Assembly (NCBI RefSeq): GCF_949987535.1
Contig: NC_080067.1
Coordinates: 27,246,039 to 27,310,038 of the forward strand
Source of the DNA: Balaenoptera acutorostrata
Taxonomy: Eukaryota > Chordata > Mammalia > Artiodactyla > Balaenopteridae
Length of the DNA stretch: 64,000 nt
Reading direction: 5' to 3'
Shown here: piece after piece, positions 35,035 through 45,221 of the stretch
Layout: every line of letters starts with the position of its first letter
Numbering within the stretch: position 1 is the stretch's first letter
Translations under genes and position numbers: made by a program
The notes under the pieces: model-generated
What the model saw: the letters and a program-made list of their open reading frames with translations, nothing else
What the model was told of the DNA's origin: nothing
Database searches by the model: none

Positions 35035-35795
35035 CAGATCGTTCATTTACTACATGAATATTTACTGAGGGCCTGCAATGTATCAGGCACTGTTCTAGGT
35101 GCTTAAGATACATCAGTACAGAACATCAAAGATTGCTGCCCTCGTGATGCTTAAGTTCTAGCAGGCAGACGGATAATGAATAATGAGCGCATTGCGTAGT
35201 GTTTGGGGATGTTAGGAGTGCTGTGCACGAGAAACAAGCAGAACAGATAAGGGGGGCCAGGAGTTCAGGTCGCTTTTCTCATCAGGGTGAGTCTCTGTGC
35301 TTTCAAACATTTCCCGAGTGCCTGCCGTGCCCTGTGGCCCGGAGACACAGCAGTGAATGGGACGAATAAGGTCCTCTCCCTCCTGGAGTTTACTTTCTGG
35401 CAGGTACAGTGGACAGTTAACAGGCAGGCAAGTACCTTGTGATGATTGTGCGGCGTGAAGGAAATAAACCAGGCGATGCGAGGGCAGGTAAAGCCGGGAG
35501 CAAATAGAGATGGGGTGGGCCTCTGAGTTGACATTTGAGCTGGGCCTGAAGTATGAGTGAGCCAGCCCCGGGGCAGGACCGGAAGCAGGGCCAGGAGAGA
35601 GTCGGAAGGTGGAGTCAGCCCAGGGAGGCCTGAGTGTGAGCACAGAGCGCGGGGCAGAGGGACCGGTGAGTCTGGGGAGAGTGGCTGGGACCCGTGGGCA
35701 GTTCAGGGCCTCGCAGGCCACAGCGAGGGGTCTGGAGTCTACCCTAACATCTGGGGATGGCCACTGAAGGGCTCTAAGTAGGGCCTGACTTGGAT
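35035..35795 (+). repeat. Two consecutive ancient-repeat copies (unresolved family)
   Basis: Copy one begins 'tactgagggcctgcaatgta' (35060) and copy two 'cgagtgcctgccgtgccctg' (35314). Copy two continues far, with 'tttgagctgggcctgaagta' and 'gggatggccactgaagggct'. This is the same plan as at 55-57 kb. Confidence 0.55.
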
Positions 35796-35799
35796 CTCC

Positions 35800-38425
35800 T
35801 TTGTGCTGTCGAAAGGCCGCCCTGTGCACTGTGTGCCTAAGCAGTTCTCTCCGTAGTCACAGGTGAGGAGGACGCCGTCAGTTCTCAAGCTGATTCCCGC
35901 CCGCATTCATCGAACCCCTGCTGTGTGCCAAGCACTGTGTGTGGTGCTTTTCATGTGCATTTCTTGGTTCACTCCTCTCTGCCCGATTTCTGATTTGTCC
36001 AGAAAGAGTCCATGCAAACTGTGATTCATTGTCTTGCAGGACTCCCCCAAAAGCTGGGGTACAGGGGGAGCCGGGGGTGGAGAACAAGGGTGCAATGGCA
36101 GGTGGATTTAGGTGGTTTAACACCAAAGCAGCAGTTGGTCTCTGTCCTTTTTTAGGATAACCCATCTTGTGACTCGCAGGAGGTTCATTGTTGTTCAGAA
36201 GCCAGAATGTACAACAGTTCTTCCCTCCACCCTCCCTGACAGGTAGAGGTCAACTGAGAGGAGCAGGGCCATTCAATCAGCTGGCCCTTTAAGAAAATGG
36301 TATTTGGCTTTTGAAACCAACTCTAGATGATAAGCTCACCCCTAAAATGAGAAGTTCCAGGGGACAAGACCCCTTGTCCCGGTCATTCTGGTAACTCAGT
36401 TCCCACAGCATTCAAATTTAAAATGCCTTTTCACATTAGCATCTCTAAATGTCAGTGGAATTTGGTGGAGACAAGAAATGGACGCAGCGCTTCAGGGCTT
36501 CAGAGATAGACTCTCTAAGCCCGTTTGCCAGCTTTCGTAAGCAAGCAGGTGTCCAGGCAAGCTTGATGGTGAGGTGACCCCAAGGGCTACCCTAAACACT
36601 GCTGTGTTTCAAAAAGAAAAAAAGAAACAAAGCACCTTTTCCCCCTTTCATCTTTCCAAACTAGCAACCAGAAATATTTAACTGGGCACATTACATCACC
36701 CACGAATCTGATAATACTCGTTCTCACAGTCTATATGCATGCAACTGCAAGTCTGGAGACCAAACATTTACCTATTCAAAATAATGTATTCAGTAAAGGT
36801 GTTTCAAGCCAGTCCCCCTCTCTGTTGGATGGACTCTAGCAGCTTCCTGATGTTAGTCTTTCCAACCACCTGAATTTCAGATGAGAAACAAACCTCCTTT
36901 GTTATACTACACCTTCTTGAATCTGATAGCTTAAATGCGTGAAAGTCTGATAAATGCAGCTCTTCTCTGCTCCTTTTGGGCTGCATTTAGAAGGCACACC
37001 AGGAGGATTTTCCTTTTCTTAGACGTCGCTGAACTCTATAAAGGGCTTCTGTTTTGTAATCTGTTTTCGAGATCTGATGCGTGTGTTTCTAACACCCCGT
37101 CACGTGAGGAGGTCTGACGTAGCCACCCAACATGACTATGAGAAAATGCACTGCAAAGATGTGTGTGGGATGGTGGAGCCAGATGACTGAAGCAGTGTCC
37201 TTTGTCAGAACACTTTCTGCAGAGAATAGCAGATCCACGCAGTAGATTCCACTTCAGTATGGGCCCCGCGCTGGCCCAGAACGGACTGTGAGTTTGACTT
37301 TTGCAGGATTCCAGGTTGGTATCCTAATACAGTGTGTTCTTTTCCAGTTGGGTTTTATTTCTAAGTGTCTTTTTATAGAAGACTTGTAGCAGAAAGAGGA
37401 GAAAGTTGCTCTGTTGATTTAGTTTCGTCATTATGTACGTTAGGAATTGAGTGGCCAAGGTGCTGCAAGAGGGCTCTTGGCTTTTTCTCTGATCAGAAGA
37501 TACAGAAAAGTGGGAATCAGTCTGGCCCTGGAGAGCGGCCTTGAGTAAGTGACTTCGAATTCTCACTAAGAATGCAGGCTGGACAGGGTTACTTCACTTT
37601 CCATCTGTCATGTCTTAAAGATTTGCTAATAAAAGTACACCAGATTTTATTAACAAGGTCTGTAAAGTTCTACATAATAGTTACACTGGTTAAACAACTT
37701 GAGGTTTTTCAATTTTTTTTTTCTTTTGGTTGACATTGTGAGAGTTAAAATTTTTATGGAAACTATCATTTTTAAGTTTTTTGACTTCTCTGTATTTCAG
37801 TAAAATTGCCTTGTCAAATTTGGGGAGGGAAGATTTAATTAAGGTGGAAATACTGGAATTTGTTGGTTGGATCATTGCCAAGAATTGTTTCCTTTGATTT
37901 CAAGTTCAAACCCAGGATGAGTATCCAGGATATAATGGGGAGAGGCTCATTTAGTAGATGAATGGATAGAATTGTAAGGGCAAACGGAACGCTGTGACCA
38001 AGCTAACCTTTGAGACTCGGAAGGCAAGGATTCAAGCAATGATAGATTGTGCAAACAGAATATAGGCGGCAGCCCTGCAAATCAAGGAACAATTTTCACC
38101 TGAGTGTGTAGTGTGGAAGGACCACTAGGCAAATTGGTCCACCTGTTTTTCAGCCCTGCTCAAACTCAAGTGATAGATAGCAATCGCTTCACGCTTGCAA
38201 AATTAAAGACAGCAGTAGAGGGTGTGTATATGTGTGACTGTAAGGTGTGTCTGTCTGTGTTTCTCTATCCCTTGGTTTTTCCTTCTGTCTCCTGGGTGTT
38301 TCTGCTTTGTATTTTAACACGCTTTCATTTATTTTGTCTTTAGTTCCTTTAGGCTTATATATGATTCATTTTATTGAGTAAAATAATTTCTAAATAGTTT
38401 CTTTAAAAATGATTTTGAGCATTGT
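35800..38425. other. Intron, mainly unique
   Basis: A scrap with 'cccctgctgtgtgccaagca' occurs at 35910-35940. Otherwise AT-rich sequence without recognised repeats, exon pairs or ORFs over about 2.4 kb, the longest quiet stretch in the intron. Confidence 0.4.
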
Positions 38426-38674
38426 CTTACAGGTTAGAGAAGTGGTTCTCAAACTTTTTATTCCCAGGACCCCCTTACACTCTTATAAATCTTTAAGGAC
38501 CCAAAGAGCTTTTGTTTATCTGAATTATATCTATCAATATTTATCGTATTCAAAAATTTAAATGAGAATTTAAAAACTATTAACTTATGAAAATTAACTA
38601 TGATAAACCCAGTTCCATGATAAAATGATGTATTTTAAAAATAACTATTTTCTAAAGCAAAAAATATAGTGAGA

Positions 38675-38852
38675 GACTTCCCTGGCGGTCCAGTGGTTAA
38701 GACTTCACTTTCCAATGCAGGGGGTGTGGGTCTGATCCCTGGTCAGGGAACTAAGATCCCACATGCCTCTTGGCCAAAAATCCAAAACATAAAAAACAGA
38801 AGCAATATTGTAACAAATTCAATAAAGACTTCAAAAATGGTCCACATGAAAA

Positions 38853-38923
<71 letters not shown>
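38675..38923 (+). mobile_element. CHR-type SINE, short form with long tail
   Basis: It starts 'gacttccctggcggtccagt' and has the characteristic tail 'caatattgtaacaaattcaa', 'taaagacttcaaaaatggtc', 'cacatgaaaaatatctttta'. It is flanked by an 11-base target duplication, atatagtgaga, at 38664-38674 and 38924-38934. Its 3' end has become a TA microsatellite. Confidence 0.92.

Positions 38924-38928
<5 letters not shown>
38861..38928 (+). repeat. Microsatellite (TA)34 at a SINE tail
   Basis: 68 uninterrupted bases of TA run from the SINE tail into the target duplication. It is likely unstable in length. Confidence 0.97.
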
Positions 38929-38932
<4 letters not shown>

Positions 38933-38965
38933 GAAGAATGGTATTGTTTTATGTTTTTGCAAATA

Positions 38966-39171
38966 CAGTTGACCCTTGAACAACACAGGGGTTAGGGGCA
39001 CAGACCTTCCATGTGGTCGAAAATTTGCACAGTCTCCCCTCCTCCATATCCACAGTTCTGCATCTGTGGGTTCAGCCAATCGCGGATCGTGTAGTACTAT
39101 AGTACGTACTTAGTGAAAAAAATTAGTGTGGATCTGAGTGGTTCAAACCTGTATTGTTCAAGGGTACACTG
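38966..39171. mobile_element. Tigger-like (TcMar) MITE, 206 bases
   Basis: The termini cagttgacccttgaaca and tgttcaagggtacactg are inverted repeats with two mismatches. They are flanked by TA at 38964-38965 and 39172-39173, the Tc1/mariner target. The body ('cttccatgtggtcgaaaatt', 'tcagccaatcgcggatcgtg') matches the Tigger2-type internal deletion family. It sits inside the hAT element. Confidence 0.82.
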
Positions 39172-40133
39172 TATCTTTAATATCTGACTTCAGAGAAAGA
39201 CAGTTGGACTTTCAAATCTGCTTCTGGATTCAGCTGCAATGTGTTGTTTTAGTTGAGTTATACGAAGAAAATCCAGCCTCACACAACTAGGTAATTGGAA
39301 AAGGGAGAAATTTTTTAATAATCTTTTCAGTTAATTGTGGATATTCTCTGATACTACACCAGAACTTACCAGTGGGAATTTCTTAAAGGTTAATTGCAAC
39401 ATGGAATCCATATCAATGAACTTTCTGTACTTTGTTACATTTAAATCCACTGCTCTCTCTTACACCTTTTAGCCCCTGCATGATTTTTTTTGGCAATATG
39501 CATTGGTCATTTGGAAAATGTTGGTTCACTGAGCCATGCATATCTTCCAGATTCATTACTCAGTATCCAGAAACCACTTTCATTACATCACCACCAACAT
39601 CATCAGAAAAATCATTATGTACTGAGGAGTGTTGAGCTCATTGTGGTAGATGCAGGTTTTCCAAAATTCTGTTCTTGCTTCAAAGTCTTCTGTTACTGGC
39701 AACAAAGTGGCTACTTACTTGAAAGGACAGACTCACTTAGTTCATTTTCAGGGAAGTGTTTGCCCAAATACCCGTGTTTGAATAGCCATGGTTTGTCTTA
39801 CCATTTTTTTCAAGTAAAAATGGTGTTACATGAAAAAAAAAATTGTCTAGTTCAACTCAGAACTCAAAGAAACACCCAAGTACTTTTTCTCAAGGCAGTA
39901 TGCACCGGAAGTGTTTTATGTGTACCTCCCATTTTATCACACAACAGTAAGAAGACGTATAGTCAAGGGTCAAGATTTAATAAAATGAATAATTTTTACT
40001 CCTTAATCCAAGTGTTACTGGCTTGATGTTTGCTAAGTTGCTGGAAGTTTTCCCCATCTTTGCTTTTGCACCATTAATGCACATGTCAGCATGATAAAAA
40101 AGATGAATGACATCTTAGTGTTGTCATGAAAAT

Positions 40134-40479
40134 CGTTTTTTTTTTTTTAACGTCTTTATTGGAGTATAATTGCTCTACGATGGTGTGTTAGTTTCTGCTT
40201 TATAACAAAGTGAATCAGCTATACATATACATATATCCCCATATCTCCTCCCTCTTGCGTCTCCCTCCCACCCTCCCTATCCCACCCCTCTAGGTGGACA
40301 CAAAGCACCGAGCTGATCTCCCTGTGCTATGCGGCTGCTTCCCACTAGCTAGCTATTTTACATTTGGTAGTGTATACAAGTCCATGCCACTCTCTCACTT
40401 CGTCCCTGCTTACCCTTCCCCCTCCCCGTGTCCTCAAGTCCATTCTCTACGTCTGCGTCTTTATTCCTGTCCTGCCCCT
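40134..40479 (-). mobile_element. 5'-truncated L1 3' end inside the hAT element
   Basis: Poly-T then 'cgtctttattggagtataat', 'ttctgctttataacaaagtg' and 'ggacacaaagcaccgagctg' is the reverse of a mammalian L1 3' end. An 8-base duplication, atgaaaat, lies at 40126-40133 and 40480-40487. Confidence 0.85.
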
Positions 40480-40571
40480 ATGAAAATAGTTTTGACCTCA
40501 AGAACTTGTCGATAGGGTCTTGGGAGACCCAGAGGTCCATGAAACATACTTTGAGAACCGCCAGGTTAGAA

Positions 40572-41685
40572 GGAAACTAGGGGGAAAAAAGAACAGGAAT
40601 TTATTTTTATTTTCCTGGTAATTTTGCTTTCTCTAGAGTAGAATTTGGGTTCACCTAGGTCTAATTTTTAAAGCTTTAAACCAGAAAGCTTTCTAAGCAC
40701 AATATGTTATTTAAGCCATTTGCTGCTCGGGGTCTGAGGAGCCAGTGCGTTTTTTGCTCACTGTCAACATCAGCAGTGCGTTGTACCCGCCCTACAGGCG
40801 CAGAGGGTACCAAGATGAGCTAGGTTGTCCCTGCGCTCAAGGAGCAAACAGGGAAAGATAGAAATGTGGACAGACGCACAACATTACATGCGACTATAAA
40901 GGTAGGAACCCCAAACTAGAAATTCATGAGGAAGGAGGCTGACCAGAGGAGGTGTCATCTGAGATGAGTGAATGATAGGAATTGCCCGGCAGAGGAGCTA
41001 GGGGCGAGGATAGAAGAACCTCAAGAGGAAATACAGTTTTTCTTCTAAAGCTTCATACAGACAGAGCGTAGAAATCCTCCCGAGTCGTGAGAAAAGGACC
41101 TGTATAGGGAGTCCCTGTGCTGTGGGTGTATTGAGGAGGCTGGCATGGGGAAGGGGGCTTCTGCCTTGTACCTTAATCCACTTTTGTACTGTTTGAATAT
41201 TTTACCATCAGCATAGATTTATTTTGCTTTTCTAAAACTAGTTAATTCTAAAAGTAGGTGAAGAAAAGTCATTTTAATCATCAAAAGCATCTTATTTAAG
41301 TGCCCACCTTTGCATGAGATGAATGTGTATTGTGTAAGGCTGGAATATGGCAGGAGACAAAAGCAGCAGCAGATTCTAAATATGCTAATTAAGTAGAATT
41401 TCCCAGTGGCATTTATATGAAGTATAATTATAAAGTATGTTTATCATATATTTATAAAATTCTTAAAAGCATTTACATATTTATAAAGTATACTTTATGT
41501 AAAGTACATATATGTAATTATAACTTTAGAATTTTATGTTTAATTTATATAGAGATATATATTTTGTTTATATATTTATGTATATGAAAACAGGATGATC
41601 ATTCATCCAGATTTCCCAGGGTACAGTCCCAATGTATACCTGTTGCCCTGGCATAGTTTTTAGTTGCACCCCCTTTCTCTCTCAA
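40572..41685. other. Intron with an ancient-repeat scrap and AT-rich tract
   Basis: About 40770-41050 resembles the unresolved ancient family ('gttgtccctgcgctcaagga'). 41400-41590 is dominated by TATA/TTTATA-like sequence of low complexity. Confidence 0.4.
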
Positions 41686-41692
41686 GTATCCT

Positions 41693-42027
41693 TATTTTTA
41701 TTTTTTAAAATTTATTTTATTTTTGGCTGCATTGGGTCTTCGTTGCTGCACGTGGGCTTTCTCTAGTTGCGGCGAGCGGGGGCTACTCTTCGTTGCGGTG
41801 CACGGGCTTCTCATTGCGGTGGCTTCTCTTGTGGAGCACAGGCTCTAGGCGCGCGGGCTTCAGTAGTTGTGGCATGTGGGCTAAGTAGTTGTGGCTTGTG
41901 GGCTCAGTAGTTGTGGCGCACGGGCTTAGTTGCTCCTCAACATGCGGGATCTTCCCGGGCCAGGGCTCGAACCTGTGTCCCCTGTGTTGGCAGGCGGATT
42001 CTTAACCACTGCGCCACCAGGGAAGTC
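41693..42027 (-). mobile_element. CHR-type SINE, long form, full length
   Basis: 'ggctgcattgggtcttcgtt' through 'gcgccaccagggaagtc', with an internal triplication of the 'agtagttgtggc' module. A perfect 10-base target duplication, caagtatcct, lies at 41683-41692 and 42028-42037. Confidence 0.93.
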
Positions 42028-42039
42028 CAAGTATCCTGT

Positions 42040-42660
42040 TTTTTAGATGCTGAATTAAAAGTTCATCCTGTTTGATGTGCTTATAAAATATATTTACATA
42101 CAGTGTATGTTCATATAGTTATATAGTCATAGATTTATTGGTATGTGCACATGGATATATATGTATGTGTACTTATGTGTTTAGAAGGTGTATGTTAAAA
42201 GCTATTACAGCTAAAATACCAACTCAAGAAAATAGTAACATCAGTCAGATGACCACAGTTATCTAATTACAAATTAGTTTACTTTTTTAAAATATTGGCT
42301 TACCAAAATTTTTGCATTTACATCATTTTTGTTAGCCTTTTTCATGCTTATTTATTCCATCTCAGCTGTACTACTGAAAATAATAAATATACTGCACGAA
42401 ACTTGCTTTTTTGAACACGTTTTAGAAAATTACGTGTAAATTGAATCTCATCTGCTTTCCAACTTCTGTTTCTTTTTCTGAAGACTGTTGTGGGCTTTCC
42501 ATTGGCAGGAACTCCTAAGACTTCTGTTTTCATTTACTCTCAGTGAAGAAATAAAACAGAGGAGAAGATCACTTTAATTTTTCTTAAGTCAAAGAATACT
42601 ATTTTTGGTGAGAAAGACTGCCTCCCCCCACGAGCTCATTTATGTCTTAATTCTAATTTT
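42040..42660. other. Intron, AT-rich, nothing recognised
   Basis: Low-complexity TATAT-containing start, then unique sequence leading to the acceptor at 42661. Confidence 0.4.
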
Positions 42661-42662
42661 AG

Positions 42663-42793
42663 GGATATCGTTAAGTATGTCTGTTCAGAACTGTGGGTGC
42701 AAAGTGATTCTGCCTAATGTTCGTATCAGTTGCACAAACCAAACTGCCTAAAGGGGCCGGGCTGGGCTTTTTACCGAGAGAAGCCGCTTGGCG
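42663..42793 (+). other. Candidate 131-base non-coding exon
   Basis: The acceptor 'cttaattctaattttag' (AG 42661-42662) pairs with the donor GGCG|GTAAGT at 42794. The interior is unique, more GC-rich toward its 3' end, and repeat-free between two SINE-rich stretches. It lies 4.2 kb before the coding exon. Splicing to it would place 'gcg' before the ATG (G at -3). The upstream pyrimidine tract is only fair. Confidence 0.3.
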
Positions 42794-42799
42794 GTAAGT

Positions 42800-43180
42800 A
42801 CTTGGACAGGTAGCACGTGTGTGCAGGTGACAGTGACACAGGGACACAGCCACGCGGTTGCCAGGCAGCCAACAGCCCCTTCGCTGTCCAGTCTTCCTAT
42901 TTCTCAAGAAAAGATATGTTGATTTTTATGTTAAATCTTACTGGTTTTCAACAGGAGCTCAGTTTTTCAAAAACATGGTTCCAAAAACCGTGTGGGTCAA
43001 ACACAGCCTGTGGGGACCAGCTGTGCTTGTGGCCTACGGTGGGTCCCCTGTGGTCTACAGACTTCTAACTTATTTCTTTGTTGCACTTTGGACAGGCAGA
43101 ATATGGCTTGAAATTGCATCTTCAACAACTTTCACCGCTTTTTCACTTCGCATTTGCGGATTTGGATTCTTTGTCCTAAA
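42800..43180. other. Intron, nothing recognised
   Basis: An open frame covers part of this stretch and the following SINE; it shows no family signature. Confidence 0.4.
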
Positions 43181-43191
43181 CTGTTACACTG

Positions 43192-43340
43192 GGAATTCCC
43201 TGGCGGTCCAGTGGTTAGGACTCCGCGCTTTCACTGCTGAGGGCCCAGGTTCAATCCCTGGTCGGGGAACTAAGATCCCACAAGCTGCATGGTGTGGCAA
43301 AAAACAAAAAGCAAACAACAACAACAAAATAAAAATAAAG
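43192..43340 (+). mobile_element. CHR-type SINE, short form
   Basis: 'ggaattccctggcggtccag', 'aggttcaatccctggtcggg' and an A-rich CAA-repeat tail. A perfect 10-base target duplication, tgttacactg, lies at 43182-43191 and 43341-43350. Confidence 0.94.
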
Positions 43341-43350
43341 TGTTACACTG

Positions 43351-43790
43351 ACTCCTAGATTACAAGCTTCTTGAGGGCGTAAAACTCTCGACTGTGCCTT
43401 TTTCTGACTGAAATTCCTGTTCCTCAGCTTTGTCCATATCTGCAGGGTTTTGCTGGGCTCACACCCGTTCCCAAGCCACTCTCCCCCGACTCCTGAAACC
43501 TTCTCCCAGCGCTCTTGATCCTTCACTTTCCCTGGGAATCTTTGTTTTACGGCTTTTCATGAACACATCTTATTTTCCCTGCTATACCCCAAACCTTTGG
43601 GGGCAGTATTTTTGTTCCGCTAGTGGCCCTGGCTTTTAGTGTCAGCCCCCAGGCCTGTTTCTGGCTGGTTGATAAAAAACCACCTGAAGAGCCTCTGAGA
43701 CAATGTGGGAAGGAGGCTTGTCAGTGTTTACTCAGTGTGCCTTTCCAATTTGTTATCATATGAATGTATTACTTATTCACGAAATAAGGT
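43351..43790 (+). repeat. Possible L2 fragment and unique intron
   Basis: 'ttacaagcttcttgagggcg' resembles the L2 3' end, but the match soon fades. The rest is unique-looking. Confidence 0.35.
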
Positions 43791-43799
43791 ACAAAAGTA

Positions 43800-44160
43800 C
43801 ATATGGATTCCAAGGTCTCTCCCCAGCTGAATCTGTTCCAAACCAGAATCTCTGCAGGGGCAAAGTAGGGGGAATCTGTAAACCTGTACTATTTTAAAGC
43901 TTCCCAGCTGATTTTTTTTTTTTTTTAGTATCTGTTTATTTATTTATTTATTTATGGCTGTGTTGGGTCTTCGTTTCTGTGCGAGGGCTTTCTCCAGTTG
44001 CGGCGAGCGGGGGCCACTCTTCATCGCGGTGCGCGGGCCTCTCACTGTCGCGGCCTCTCTTGTTGCGGAGCACAGGCTCCAGACGCACAGGCTCAGTAAT
44101 TGTGGCTCACGGGCCCATTCCCAACTGATTTTGATGCATAGCCAGGTTTGGGAACTACTG
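43800..44160. mobile_element. MER5A-like hAT fragment split by a SINE
   Basis: 'caaaccagaatctctgcagg' before the SINE and 'aactgattttgatgcatagc', 'caggtttgggaactactg' after it reconstruct a MER5A-type order. Confidence 0.6.
43916..44117 (-). mobile_element. CHR-type SINE, long form, 5'-truncated
   Basis: It has the poly-T and 'ggctgtgttgggtcttcgtt' end but stops at 'gtggctcacgggccca', so the tRNA-like head is missing. A 15-base target duplication with one mismatch (ttcccagctgatttt / ttcccaactgatttt) at 43901-43915 and 44118-44132 shows that it inserted already truncated. Confidence 0.92.
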
Positions 44161-44374
44161 TCCCAAAGCATAAAGTAGGTATTCAGTAAACATCTGTTCA
44201 ACAGAGAAATGAACTCTTGTCTTCCTGTGGCACTTAGCCTGACGCCTTGTACTTAGCAGTTGTTCAATAAATATTGGTCGAGGGAATTAAAGTAAACTTT
44301 GAGTTCGGATACTAACTGCCCCGGTCTCACTTCCATAGGTGTGGGTGGAACCACCCACTCCTTCCCAGGTTCTC

Positions 44375-44530
44375 ACTCTGTCTGGGGTGATGGATTAATT
44401 CTTACCTGGACCACTAGGACGGCCTCGCTAGCCGGTTTGCAGCCAGCTGGCCTCCCTCTGATCCTTTCCACACACTGCAGCCTAAGTGATCCTGAGTGAT
44501 GTGTTTTAAACTCAAATCTGATGATAACTT
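44375..44530 (+). repeat. L2-like fragment
   Basis: 'ttacctggaccactaggacg', 'ccacacactgcagcctaagt' and 'gatcctgagtgatgtgtttt' match a degraded L2. Confidence 0.5.
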
Positions 44531-44810
44531 TTAATGATAACTAGTACTTGCAATATAAAACTTGCTGTGGGGGGTCCTCTAGAGCCCGTTATGGTCCGGT
44601 CTGACCCTTCCAAACAGGAGAAGGTACGAGTCAGGAGAGAAAGTAGATGCTACAGGGGGCCCAGAACAGAGAGACCTCAAGGAAGGCCAAACAAGCACCA
44701 GCCAAGTATGTTATTGATCTATAAGCCAGTGAAGGATAGACTCCTGCGATCCATTCAGGGGTGAACCTTTCTCCCTTCAGGGCACAGAGGAAGCCACAAA
44801 GATCCCCTTT

Positions 44811-45207
44811 TTTTTAAAGTTTATGTTCTTTATTTTTTTGGCTGCATTGGGTCTTAGCTGTGGTTCGCGAGATCTTCATGGCGGCACTCGGGCTTCTCTC
44901 TAGTTGCGGAGCACGGGCTTCTCTCTAGTTGTGGCGTGCAGGCTTCTCTCAAGTTGTGGCGTGCGGGTTTCCTCTTCTCTAGTTATGGCACGCAGGCTCC
45001 AGGGTGGGTGGGCTCTGTAGTTGTGGCGCGTGGACTCCAGAGCGCGGGGGCTCTGTACTCTAATTGAGACGTGTGAGCTCAGTAGTTGTGGCACTTGGGC
45101 TTAGTTGCCCCGAGGCATGTGGGATCTTAGTTCCCCGGCCAGGGATCGAACCTAAGTCCCCTGCATTGGAAGTTGGATTCTTTGCCACTGGACCACCGGG
45201 GAAGTCC
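44811..45207 (-). mobile_element. CHR-type SINE, long form, full length with module expansion
   Basis: 'ggctgcattgggtcttagct' to 'ggaccaccggggaagtcc', about 397 bases, longer than its relatives through repeated 'gcttctctctagttg' and 'tagttgtggc' modules. It is flanked by caaagatcccctt / caaagatcccttt (44797-44810 and 45208-45221). Confidence 0.9.
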
Positions 45208-45221
45208 CAAAGATCCCTTTT

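Larger units (their letters stand above)
38440..40563. mobile_element. hAT-Charlie-like DNA transposon carrying three later insertions
   Basis: The left end is 'aagtggttctcaaacttttt', the right end 'cttTGAGAACCGCCA', and these are inverted. They are flanked by an 8-base target duplication, ggttaga(g/a), at 38432-38439 and 40564-40571, the hAT size. The internal text ('ggacccaaagagcttttgtt' on the left, 'gggagacccagaggtccatg' on the right) belongs to a Charlie-type element. Without its three inserts it is about 1.3 kb. It carries no intact transposase. Confidence 0.75.

Noticed and set aside
42858..43358. A 166-codon open frame with membrane-like segments
   Set aside because: Its 3' third runs into a SINE. 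It has no recognisable family and no splice context, and AT-rich frames often look hydrophobic.
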